DNA of 9,271 nucleotides from Candidatus Hecatellales archaeon (GTDB taxonomy: Archaea > Thermoproteota > Bathyarchaeia > Hecatellales > Hecatellaceae). A program made the translations under genes and the position numbers. The stretch lies in NCBI GenBank assembly GCA_003662305.1, contig QMXU01000034.1:1-9271 (forward strand). The letters run 5' to 3'. The notes under the pieces are model-generated. The model did no database searches, was not told where the DNA came from, and was given only the letters and a program-made list of their open reading frames with translations. This document shows positions 1 to 6,425 of the stretch, piece by piece; within the stretch, counting starts at the first letter, position 1, and every line of letters begins with the position of its first letter.

Positions 1-1289
1 GTATCTAAGTACTGTTCTGGGATGAAGCCTCCTGAAGGCCCCCCCGTCTGAACAGCCTTAAACTTTTTCCCCTCCCTAATGCCTCCACCAATCTTGAAGA
101 TTATGTCTCTTAGGGTTATTCCCATGGGGACTTCTACAAGCCCCGTGTTTTTCACCTTCCCAACTAGTGAAAAAATCTTAGTTCCAGGACTGTCGGGGGT
201 GCCTATACTTCTAAACCAGTCAGCGCCTTTCAGAATGATATAAGAGACATTAGCCCAGGTTTCCACGTTATTTAGGCAGCTAGGCTTATCCCATATCCCC
301 TTAACGGCGGTATGAACATATTTCGGCCTTGGTTCCCCCACCTTTCCTTCAATTGCTGTCATTAAAGCACTAGACTCTCCTGAAACGAAGGCTCCAGCCC
401 CCTTGTGGACTTCAACATCAAAGTTGAAATTGGAACCCATTATGCTCTCTCCGAGGAAACCGTACTCTCGAGCCTGCTGAATTGCCATAGTAATATTCTC
501 GACGGCCAGTGGGTATTCCTCTCTAACATATACATAGCCTTGACTCGCCCCTATCGCGTAAGCGCCAATGATTAGACCTTCAAGAATTAAGTGTGGATTT
601 CCTTCCATCAGAGATCTATCCATGAAGGCCCCTGGATCCCCTTCATCGCAGTTTACTATTACATATTTAGGCTCTCCTGGTGCTTTCCTAGTGGTTTCCC
701 ATTTTATCCCGGCGGGGAAACCTCCTCCCCCGCGACCGCGTAGATTAGCCTTTTTTATTTCCTCGATAACCTCTAGAGGCTTCATTTGGAAAAGAGCTTT
801 AGATAGGGCCTGATATCCTGCGAGTGCAATGTAATCTTCGATGCTCTTTGGATCTATTTTGGCGTTATTCTCCAAGAGCAGTCTGAATTGATATTTGTAA
901 AAAGGTATATCCTCAAGTCTTCTAATTCTTTCACCAGTTACAGGGTCCTCATATAAAAGCCTTTCAATGATCTTACCTTTCAATATAGTTTCGCTTACTA
1001 TTTCAGCTACGTCTTCCGGTTTAACTTTAAAATAGCAGATTCTTCCCGGATTTATTTCAACTCTTGGACCTAACTCGCAAAAGCCCATACATCCAGTTTT
1101 CTTAATGTCGACCGTATCCAGCATATCCTGTTTCTCTAACTCCATTTCAAAAGCTTTCACTACTTCAAGGGAGCCTAATGAGCTACATCCGGTACTTACA
1201 CACACTGATATGCATGGCCTGTTGGGATCTCGCTTTGCTAGAATTCCTTCCCTAAGCCTTTCTAAGTCTTCAGGGGATTTTATCCTCAC
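1..1289 (-). CDS. nuoF: NuoF/HydB-like NADH-binding flavoprotein subunit, 3' end cut by the window edge
   Basis: The visible 429 codons begin at a GTG that overlaps the nuoE stop (GTGA) and has a strong ribosome site (GGAGGAGGG, 1295-1303) inside nuoE. Residues 25-100 are a thioredoxin-like [2Fe-2S] domain with ligands C30, C35, C67 and C71. The FMN/NADH-binding core follows: GRGGGGFPAGIKWE at 185-198, NCDEGDPGAF at 213-222, and GAGAFVSGESSAL at 297-309 where respiratory NuoF usually has CGEETAL. An SLBB-type segment begins near 370. The N-terminal [2Fe-2S] domain and the GESSAL form resemble the HydB/HymB subunits of NAD-linked hydrogenases and formate dehydrogenases more than complex I NuoF. 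The C-terminal [4Fe-4S] helical domain, and any ferredoxin domain, would lie beyond the left edge. It should pass electrons between NAD(H) and the iron-sulfur chain of a soluble complex. The catalytic partner is not visible, so hydrogenase, formate dehydrogenase and other assignments stay open. Confidence 0.93.
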   Translation of the reverse strand, partial: MRIKSPEDLERLREGILAKRDPNRPCISVCVSTGCSSLGSLEVVKAFEMELEKQDMLDTVDIKKTGCMGFCELGPRVEINPGRICYFKVKPEDVAEIVSETILKGKIIERLLYEDPVTGERIRRLEDIPFYKYQFRLLLENNAKIDPKSIEDYIALAGYQALSKALFQMKPLEVIEEIKKANLRGRGGGGFPAGIKWETTRKAPGEPKYVIVNCDEGDPGAFMDRSLMEGNPHLILEGLIIGAYAIGASQGYVYVREEYPLAVENITMAIQQAREYGFLGESIMGSNFNFDVEVHKGAGAFVSGESSALMTAIEGKVGEPRPKYVHTAVKGIWDKPSCLNNVETWANVSYIILKGADWFRSIGTPDSPGTKIFSLVGKVKNTGLVEVPMGITLRDIIFKIGGGIREGKKFKAVQTGGPSGGFIPEQYLD

Positions 1290-1939
1290 TCTAACCCTCC
1301 TCCTTTAATCTTTTCTATTATTTTTGTGACGGAGGCTGGTGTGAGGTTTCCATAGTAGGTGTCGTTAATGGTGATTACAGGGCCTAGCGCACAACACCCT
1401 AAGCAGTTTACGGTTTCTAAGGTGAATTTTAGGTCCGGCGCCGTCTCTCCAGGCCCTATTCCAAGCAAACTCGTCAGCCTATCTAGGATCATTTGAGCCC
1501 CCCTAACCATGCATGAAGTACCTGTACACACCCTGATAAGATTTCTACCTCTAGGCGCTAAGGAGAAGGCCTTATAGAAGGTAGCAACACGGTAAACTCT
1601 TCCAAGCGGTATGTTCAACTGCTTACTGACCTCCATTAGAGCCTCCATTGGAAGCCATCCGAGACCTCTCTGCAGTTTCAGGAGAATTTGAATAAGCATG
1701 TCACCTTTATACTGGTATTCCTCAACCACCTTATTCACTAGTCCGGCTATCCCGAAAAGTCTAACAGGCTGTTCCTCTTTCATTGGAATAACGCTCCTTT
1801 TCATTCCGCCTTTTACTTCACGAAGACCCGTTTGGGGTATTCTAACCTTATAACGGCATCTTGGGCAGGTAGCGTAGTATTCGCCTACACCTTGGTAATC
1901 CCAAACGTATCCACAGTGACGGCAGTTTAACCTAACCAC
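1286..1939 (-). CDS. nuoE: NuoE/HydC-like [2Fe-2S] subunit with N-terminal zinc-ribbon extension
   Basis: This 217-residue protein has two parts. Residues 1-36 contain two CxxC pairs (C6/C9 and C25/C28), a zinc ribbon not normally part of NuoE. Residues 70-213 are a typical NuoE/HydC thioredoxin-like [2Fe-2S] domain: a helical bundle (QRGLGWLP near 90-97, RVATFYKAF near 117-125), then ligands C138 and C143 (C-x4-C) and C179 and C183 (C-x3-C). It relays electrons beside the NuoF/HydB flavin subunit, which follows with overlapping stop and start codons. The start is GTG at 1939, and an in-frame stop (TAG) directly precedes it, so no longer protein is possible. An internal ATG (M46) would give a standard-length NuoE without the ribbon. 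The open frame and conserved cysteine pairs favour the long form. TATA-like sequences lie 40-60 bases upstream. Confidence 0.92.
   Translation of the reverse strand: MVRLNCRHCGYVWDYQGVGEYYATCPRCRYKVRIPQTGLREVKGGMKRSVIPMKEEQPVRLFGIAGLVNKVVEEYQYKGDMLIQILLKLQRGLGWLPMEALMEVSKQLNIPLGRVYRVATFYKAFSLAPRGRNLIRVCTGTSCMVRGAQMILDRLTSLLGIGPGETAPDLKFTLETVNCLGCCALGPVITINDTYYGNLTPASVTKIIEKIKGGGLE
1295..1303 (-). promoter_or_regulatory. Shine-Dalgarno site for nuoF
   Basis: GGAGGAGGG lies inside the nuoE C-terminal codons (Lys-Gly-Gly-Gly), five bases before the GTG start of nuoF. It is the main reason for choosing GTG at 1289, and it implies that the two genes are translated from one transcript. Confidence 0.8.
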
Positions 1940-1955
1940 CTACCCACCCACCTAC
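1936..1955 (-). repeat. G-run repeat at the nuoE translation start
   Basis: The minus strand reads GTAGGTGGGTGGGTAGGTGG, made of GGT(A/G) units, and includes the GTG start codon. It has at least four closely spaced G-runs, enough on paper for a two-layer G-quadruplex in the 5' leader, and it takes the place of a normal ribosome site. A shorter (GGTA)3 tract sits upstream of the 87-residue gene on the other strand. Confidence 0.6.
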
Positions 1956-2050
1956 ACTAAAAAGAAATAACGGTAGTATATATCCTTCTTCGCAATATTT
2001 TAAAAATCGTTTAAGTGCATATATTGAAATATAAGTTTATATATACAGGT
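1940..2050 (-). promoter_or_regulatory. nuoE: Promoter region of the nuoE-nuoF operon
   Basis: This is the 111-base gap between the PhoU-family gene and nuoE, both on the minus strand. It is very AT-rich and holds three TATA-like elements on the minus strand: TATATATAA (about 2036-2045), TTTTTAAAATA (about 1994-2005) and GATATATAC (about 1977-1985). The last two are best placed to start an mRNA with a leader of roughly 15-35 bases. Residues 2011-2050 resemble the sequence upstream of the PhoU-family gene. Which TATA is used cannot be decided by eye. Confidence 0.5.
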
Positions 2051-3097
2051 TTAATGTGCTAATTCTGGTTCATGTTGAAAATTGTATATTTTCCTAATGG
2101 CCTTGTTTATTGTAGCTTCACAGATCTGGGCGCTGGCTTCAGCGATTCTCAGTATAGTATCTTTTATCGAGCAGGCTGTGTAAACTTTTATGGGGTCTTT
2201 TTCTTTAAAGATTTTCTCGATGATCATCCTATCTATAAGTTCCTTTTTTAGGTCATTTTTGGCTTCTATGAGGCTGTTTGCTACTTCTATTTCTTCATTA
2301 AAGAAGTTTTCAACGGCTTTTCTGCATAAATCTATTGCTTTATCGCCGAGGTCTACCAGGTCTTTAATAACCTGCTGAGAAAGCCTCTTTCTGTACGTAT
2401 AGAGAAGATTGACGCATTCAGCTATGTTTACGGCGTCATCCGCTACATGCTCTATCCTGTCTACTATGGTTTTATAATCATAGCAATCGTTGAATTCTAG
2501 GTTAAATTCTGTTAGAAGCGAGACATTATTATACGTACTTCTAAGCAAACGTATAAGAAGAAGACAGAAACTGTCAACTTCATCGTCCAATGCAACTACA
2601 GCGTTTGCAAGTTTGACATCGTGGTCAATCAACGCTTTGAAAGAGTCCTTACACATACTGAGTGTGATGCTTGACATCCTTCTAATGCTCATATCTAATG
2701 GTACGTTAGATAGGTCTGTTATACTTTGCAAAACGATTTCCCTCGCCGTAGCATCAATAGCTCTAATGTTTAGTTTCCAACATAGCTTCCGTATCAACTC
2801 TTGCTGTTCTTCTGTGAAAATGTGTTTTGAAATAAGTTTGATACGCCAGTAGCCATTAAGATAAGATGAAATAATCTTCCGTACAAGTAGCTCTCTTTCT
2901 ACGGGGTCAACTTCAACCTTGACCTCCTGCAGGTTTCTCTTCCCTGTCTTAAACGGGAAAATCTCTAGAGCGCCATCACTTCGGATTTCCATGCAGACCC
3001 TATCCTTATACTTCAAGCCGTTCAGTTTAACCCAGTTCTTTGGTAAGGAGATGACCAGAGTTGACCTCCCTAGTTTTATGACTTTTCGTGCCTCCAA
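2051..3097 (-). CDS. phoU: PhoU-domain regulator with N-terminal AbrB-like DNA-binding domain
   Basis: The protein has 348 residues. Residues 1-52 match the AbrB/SpoVT swapped-hairpin fold seen in archaeal PhoU homologues (KLGRSTLVISLPKNWVK at 8-24, then GLKYKDRV and a DGALEIFP strand). Two helical PhoU-like repeats follow. One carries ALDDEVD at 169-175 and IVDRIEHVADDAVNIAE at 211-227, which is the metal-binding E/DxxxD and ERxxDxxxNIAE pattern. The second covers about 245-335 and ends with a weaker version (IKDTILRIAEASAQICEA). Members of this archaeal family are thought to sense or signal phosphate status or act as transcription factors. No pst genes lie nearby, so the target here is unknown. 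The start is TTG, chosen because GGAGGC (3105-3110) lies seven bases upstream and the AbrB motif begins a few residues in. Confidence 0.88.
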   Translation of the reverse strand: MEARKVIKLGRSTLVISLPKNWVKLNGLKYKDRVCMEIRSDGALEIFPFKTGKRNLQEVKVEVDPVERELLVRKIISSYLNGYWRIKLISKHIFTEEQQELIRKLCWKLNIRAIDATAREIVLQSITDLSNVPLDMSIRRMSSITLSMCKDSFKALIDHDVKLANAVVALDDEVDSFCLLLIRLLRSTYNNVSLLTEFNLEFNDCYDYKTIVDRIEHVADDAVNIAECVNLLYTYRKRLSQQVIKDLVDLGDKAIDLCRKAVENFFNEEIEVANSLIEAKNDLKKELIDRMIIEKIFKEKDPIKVYTACSIKDTILRIAEASAQICEATINKAIRKIYNFQHEPELAH

Positions 3098-3228
3098 AGT
3101 TTATGCCTCCATTAAGTTGTATATATTATGAATTATAGGTATATATAGGTTCTTCTCTTTCGAACTTGGGAAAATATCCATAGTTAACTTTTTAGGTAGG
3201 TAGGTAGCATTTATTTTTTGAGCAAGCC
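3098..3228. promoter_or_regulatory. Divergent promoter region between the PhoU-family gene and the 87-residue gene
   Basis: For the minus-strand gene, ACCTATATATAC (3139-3150) is a good TATA box about 48 bases before the TTG; it would give a leader of about 20 bases that includes the ribosome site. For the plus-strand gene, TAACTTTTTA (3185-3194) sits about 39 bases before the ATG, followed by a (GGTA)3 tract (3195-3206) and TTTATTTTTTGAG (3210-3222). The two promoters appear separate. No coding sequence is seen in the gap. Confidence 0.5.
3105..3110 (-). promoter_or_regulatory. Shine-Dalgarno site for the PhoU-family gene
   Basis: GGAGGC on the minus strand lies seven bases before the TTG start. 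The ATG that overlaps it (ATG GAG GCA TAA) stops after three codons, which supports TTG as the real start. Confidence 0.65.
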
Positions 3229-3492
3229 ATGAGTGTGATAAATGAATTTATTGAAAGAGTAAAACACGATCCAGAAGTAAAAATGATAGATTTCGACGAG
3301 AATTTCCTTAACATGATAGGAGACTTGTGTAGCATATACGGCTACGGAACCGTCCGTTTATCTTTATACGAGAAAAATGACCATGAAGCAAAAGTGCTTA
3401 TGAAAGTGTTAAGACTTATCGAGGAGGAAGGCTTCCCCACTGAAATAGGAAAGCTACTTTTGAAAAACCTGAACACCTTAAAGAAGCTTTAA
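3229..3492 (+). CDS. Unrecognised 87-residue protein
   Basis: I do not recognise this family. It is a soluble, charged small protein with no signal peptide, no membrane segment and a single cysteine (C34). The pattern suggests an N-terminal amphipathic helix (MSVINEFIERVKHDP), a middle section with a possible short strand (GYGTVRLSLYEK at 39-50), and two further helices (EAKVLMKVLRLIEEEG at 53-68 and the basic, leucine-rich C-terminus). The ATG start has a promoter-like leader very similar to that of tatC, and the gene ends 76 bases before tatC, which has its own promoter-like sequence. It shares the AT-rich composition of the PhoU side rather than that of tatC. Good codon structure, a credible promoter and the lack of any competing frame support a real gene. 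Confidence 0.7.
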   Translation: MSVINEFIERVKHDPEVKMIDFDENFLNMIGDLCSIYGYGTVRLSLYEKNDHEAKVLMKVLRLIEEEGFPTEIGKLLLKNLNTLKKL

Positions 3493-3568
3493 AGTAAACG
3501 GCTAAAAACTAGGGAAATCCAGAAGCTTTTATTTAATGGTTTACCTGCTTTATTTTTGAGGCCTGGCC
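3493..3568 (+). promoter_or_regulatory. tatC: tatC promoter and leader
   Basis: A TATA-like TTTTATTTAA (about 3526-3536) is centred 37 bases before the tatC ATG, predicting a short leader of about 10 bases. TTTATTTTTGAG (3549-3560) follows, almost identical to the element before the 87-residue gene. GAGG (3558-3561) can serve as a weak ribosome site seven bases before the ATG. Confidence 0.5.
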
Positions 3569-4402
3569 ATGTCTGAGGACAGTGAAGACATAGGTCCCCG
3601 CATGAGCTGGATGGAGCACCTCCAAGAGTTTAGGAATAGAGCCGTTAAGGTCATTTTAACCATTGCCATAATAGTTGCAGGCAGCTTCGCCCTCACCATT
3701 AAGCAGACGGAGTTCAACGGCTACCCGGTGTATTATCCTTATCCAGACCCCTTCCACAACGTGGCAGCCATGCTCCTCCAGAAGCTGCAGCAAGACCTGC
3801 TACCGGAATACGTTAAGGTTATCGTTACAACTCCCTGGGACGCCCTGATAGCCCTGTTCTACTGCTCCATATTCTTGGGGTTAACGCTGGGGATGCCTAT
3901 GATAGTCTACCAGTTCGCGAAGTTTGTGTCTCCGGGGCTCTACCCGCATGAGAAGAGGCTTATCGTTAAGCTTAGCGGTCCGGCAGCCGTTCTCTTCGTG
4001 GTGGGAGCCTTTTTCGCCTACGTGCTTATTCTGCCTTTCACCATAGACTTCCTCTTCAAGTATGCTATAGCCATAAACCTTATCACCTTTCTAACCATAG
4101 ACAGCTTCATATCTTTCGTCCTTCTCTTCATGGCGGCCTTCGGAATAGCCTTCGAGCTTCCCTTGATAATGATACTGTTAACCTCACTGGAGGTGGTGGA
4201 AGCAAGCTTCTGGAAGGAAAACTTCAGCTACGCTTTTGCTGCCATGTGCATTTTCGGGGCGGTCATTACGCCTGATGGAAGCGGGGTAACCATGTTCATG
4301 GTGGCCGGGCCTATGATAGCCCTCTACGCGGCAGGATGGCTTATATCTACCCGCCACAAGATTAAAATAGGTTCGCCTGATAAAGGTAAGTCGGTGCTGT
4401 AG
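3569..4402 (+). CDS. tatC: Twin-arginine translocase subunit TatC
   Basis: TatC is the multi-spanning membrane receptor that binds twin-arginine signal peptides and assembles with TatA to export folded proteins. The 277-residue protein has the family hallmarks: the N-terminal cytoplasmic motif HLQEFRNR at 17-24, SPGLYPHEKR at 121-130 in the first cytoplasmic loop, FGIAFELP at 191-198 with the conserved buried glutamate E196, and TPDGSG at 234-239. About six membrane segments can be seen (roughly 25-44, 91-116, 134-158, 176-206, 219-235 and 240-260). The extracellular loop after the first segment (46-90) is long, as in several archaeal TatC proteins. tatA begins one base after the stop codon, so the two are co-transcribed. 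No obvious Tat substrate is encoded in the window. Confidence 0.96.
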   Translation: MSEDSEDIGPRMSWMEHLQEFRNRAVKVILTIAIIVAGSFALTIKQTEFNGYPVYYPYPDPFHNVAAMLLQKLQQDLLPEYVKVIVTTPWDALIALFYCSIFLGLTLGMPMIVYQFAKFVSPGLYPHEKRLIVKLSGPAAVLFVVGAFFAYVLILPFTIDFLFKYAIAINLITFLTIDSFISFVLLFMAAFGIAFELPLIMILLTSLEVVEASFWKENFSYAFAAMCIFGAVITPDGSGVTMFMVAGPMIALYAAGWLISTRHKIKIGSPDKGKSVL

Positions 4403-4403
4403 C

Positions 4404-4736
4404 ATGTCCAGTCTTCCAGTGCTGAATTTCATCCCAACCGTTCAGGGAATGGAATGGATAGTCCTCATAGTCGTAATCGTAATAGTTCTCTTCGGGGCCA
4501 AGAAGCTTCCTGAGCTGGCAAGAAGCATAGGTAAAGCCACAGGAGAATTCGAAAAGGGGAAAGCTGAAGCTGAAGCTGAAGTGCAAAGGCTGAAGCAGAA
4601 GCTTAAGGAAGGAAAGCTAACCGAGGAAGAAGAGGAAGAAAAACTTCAGAAGATAGCTAAAGACCTAGGCATAGAAACTGAAGGAAAAACCAAGGAGGAA
4701 ATCAAAGAGGAAATCACGAAGGCCATGCTTAAGTAG
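4404..4736 (+). CDS. tatA: Sec-independent translocase subunit TatA
   Basis: TatA oligomerises to form the passage for folded proteins in the Tat pathway. The 110-residue protein has a short N-terminal tail, one membrane helix (about 16-31), the conserved FG hinge (F30-G31), and an amphipathic helix (KKLPELARSIGKATGEFEKG, about 33-52). A highly charged, coiled-coil-like tail rich in Glu and Lys follows (55-110), including a run of Glu at 74-79. The ATG lies one base after the tatC stop. An alternative start at M16 would leave the membrane helix at the very N-terminus; the first ATG is kept because of the tight operon spacing. Only this TatA-type subunit is visible; a TatB-like paralogue could be elsewhere or absent. 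Confidence 0.95.
   Translation: MSSLPVLNFIPTVQGMEWIVLIVVIVIVLFGAKKLPELARSIGKATGEFEKGKAEAEAEVQRLKQKLKEGKLTEEEEEEKLQKIAKDLGIETEGKTKEEIKEEITKAMLK
4563..4580 (+). repeat. (GCTGAA)3 in-frame hexamer repeat in tatA
   Basis: Three tandem GCTGAA units encode Ala-Glu-Ala-Glu-Ala-Glu in the charged tail of TatA. Unit gain or loss would keep the frame and only alter tail length. Confidence 0.8.
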
Positions 4737-4811
4737 GAAACATCCTTTTAAGGGCATCCCCTAAATTTTCTTAAGCCTCCTTTTTCAAGCTAGTAGAGGG
4801 AAGATTAAACC
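4737..4811 (+). promoter_or_regulatory. tatA-tgtA intergenic region with possible T-rich terminator
   Basis: The pyrimidine tract CCTCCTTTTT (4776-4785) is a plausible archaeal T-rich terminator for the tat operon. TAAATTTTC (about 4760-4769) is a weak TATA-like candidate for tgtA, and GAGGG (4796-4800) is a distant ribosome site 11 bases before its TTG. None is strong. Confidence 0.3.
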
Positions 4812-6425
4812 TTGAGTTTTGAAGTTAAATTTGAAGATTTGGCTGGAAGGATTGGGAGGCTTAAGCTTAGGAGGGGCAGCCTTGAAACTCCCGCGCTTCT
4901 GCCTGTTGTTAACCCTAGAACGTTAGAGTTTCCTCCTGGGAGGCTTTGGGAGATAGGGTTTAAAGGGCTCACATCTAACGCTTACATTCTCTGGGAAACC
5001 TATGGGGGAAAGGCTGTTGAAATGGGAGTTCACAGCCTTCTAGGCTTCAAAGGAGTTATCTTAACCGATTCAGGAGCCTACCAGATTCTCAGGTACGGCG
5101 AAGTTGAGGTTGACCCCCTTGAAATAGCCCGGTACCAGTGTGAGATAGGCTCGGATATGGCTGTGATTTTGGATGTGCCAACGGGCTGGGATGCTTCCAG
5201 GCGGAAAGCTGAGGAAACCGTTGAGGAAACCGTTAGGAGGGGGAAGGAAACCCTCCAGCACGTGGGGGAGCTTTACGGCGGTAAGCAGCCCCTCTGGGTT
5301 GGACCTGTTCAGGGAGGCTGCCACTTGGACCTTGTAGCCTCAGCCGCCAGGCGTATGGCTGAGCTTCCCTTCGACATTTACGCTCTTGGAAGCCCAACGG
5401 GTGTTATGGAATCCTACAGGTTTGATTTGCTCGTGGAGATGGTTGTAGCGGCTAAGAGCGGTTTACCATGCGAGAAGCCCTTCCACCTTTTCGGTGCAGG
5501 ACATCCTGCCATGTTCGCCCTAGCCGTAGCCTTAGGATGCGACCTTTTCGACTCTGCTGCCTACGCCATTTACGCCAGGGATGGCCGCTATATTACTGAG
5601 TATGGAACCGTCAGGATTGAGAGGCTTAGGTTTATCTCGTGCTCCTGCCCAGCCTGCAGGAGAATCAGCCCTGAAGACTTAAAGGACCTTCCCAGAGAGG
5701 AGAAAACCTTTTTCCTCATGGAGCATAACCTTTACGCCTGCTTTTCCGAGGTGGAAAAGGTTAAGCAGAGCCTGGCTGAGGGAAGGCTTTGGGAGCACCT
5801 GGAAGTTAGGGCTAGAGGACATCCAGCCCTCCTCCAAGCCCTGAAAACCCTGGCTAAACACTGGAAATACTTGGAGAAGCATACTCCAAGGTGGAAAAGC
5901 CGGGGTTTGCTGATATTCGACGAGCTAAGCCTTGGAAGGCCTGAAGTTCAAAGGGTTAGGGAAACGCTGGTTGAAGCCTCTAAGTGTGGGAAGAAGATTC
6001 TCCTACTGCTGCCTGAACCTGAAGTTAAACCTTACACTCAGGATGAAAAGTATGGAAGAGTCGTTGAGCTGCTGGCAGACCTTAAGCTTTCAGAGGATGT
6101 TGAAGTATGCTTTTACAATCCTGTTTTCGGCTTAACCCCGGCCAGCATCTGCGAGGTTTACCCTTTCTCCCAGTTTGAGGCTGCGAAGCCTTACAGCGAG
6201 GGGATGCTTAGAAGCATGGCTGAGCACCTGGCTGAGTACGTTAAGGCTTCAGGCTTTAGGAAGGCCGTTCTACATCCTGACCCCAGCCTTCTAGGGCAGG
6301 AGGATGCTGGAAAAATTGGGGCTGTGCTTACAGGCTGGGAAGCTGACCCTTGGAGTGGGAAGGCTGTGGAAAACCTTAGGAGGACGCTGGCAAGCCTTAA
6401 GGCTGGAAGGCTTAACGGGCTTTAA
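4812..6425 (+). CDS. tgtA: Archaeal tRNA-guanine(15) transglycosylase, without PUA domain
   Basis: The enzyme exchanges guanine at position 15 of tRNA for preQ0, the first tRNA-level step of archaeosine synthesis. Residues 1-310 form the TGT barrel with every key residue visible: base D86 in LTDSGAYQ, nucleophile D247 in LFDSAAY, and zinc ligands C277, C279, C282 and H305. Residues 330-490 are the C1/ArcS-like region (RPEVQRVRETL at 377-387, NPVFGLTPASICEVYPFSQF at 436-455). The protein ends at 537 after a short helical tail. Many archaeal enzymes (about 580-640 residues) have a C-terminal PUA domain that unfolds the tRNA D-arm; I see none here, and no frame after the stop resembles one. At 401-414 the sequence partly matches the ArcS signature (KPY kept, Cys, Ser and His replaced). 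The start is TTG, and no upstream in-frame alternative fits better. The 3' end overlaps rpo12 by 14 bases. Confidence 0.95.
   Translation: MSFEVKFEDLAGRIGRLKLRRGSLETPALLPVVNPRTLEFPPGRLWEIGFKGLTSNAYILWETYGGKAVEMGVHSLLGFKGVILTDSGAYQILRYGEVEVDPLEIARYQCEIGSDMAVILDVPTGWDASRRKAEETVEETVRRGKETLQHVGELYGGKQPLWVGPVQGGCHLDLVASAARRMAELPFDIYALGSPTGVMESYRFDLLVEMVVAAKSGLPCEKPFHLFGAGHPAMFALAVALGCDLFDSAAYAIYARDGRYITEYGTVRIERLRFISCSCPACRRISPEDLKDLPREEKTFFLMEHNLYACFSEVEKVKQSLAEGRLWEHLEVRARGHPALLQALKTLAKHWKYLEKHTPRWKSRGLLIFDELSLGRPEVQRVRETLVEASKCGKKILLLLPEPEVKPYTQDEKYGRVVELLADLKLSEDVEVCFYNPVFGLTPASICEVYPFSQFEAAKPYSEGMLRSMAEHLAEYVKASGFRKAVLHPDPSLLGQEDAGKIGAVLTGWEADPWSGKAVENLRRTLASLKAGRLNGL
6393..6404. repeat. Perfect 12-bp palindrome in the 3' end of tgtA
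   Basis: AGCCTTAAGGCT equals its own reverse complement. It lies just before the convergent tgtA/rpo12 overlap and is one of several palindromes built from the AGGCTT/AAGCCT word. Confidence 0.75.

Noticed and set aside
1800..1939. The zinc ribbon as a separate small gene followed by nuoE
   Set aside because: The frame is continuous with no stop between the parts, and no well-spaced ribosome site precedes M46. A fusion is the simpler reading, though an internal start remains possible.
2490..2852. Plus-strand open frames opposite the PhoU-family gene
   Set aside because: Antisense to a coherent PhoU sequence, with no ribosome site and no family resemblance.
3099..3115. ATG GAG GCA TAA upstream of the PhoU-family gene as a short leader peptide
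   Set aside because: Three codons that coincide with the ribosome site; more likely chance.
2011..3150. The PhoU-family gene as a small mobile unit bounded by direct repeats
   Set aside because: The flanking similarity is AT-rich, promoter-like and imperfect, with no transposase, inverted ends or target duplication.
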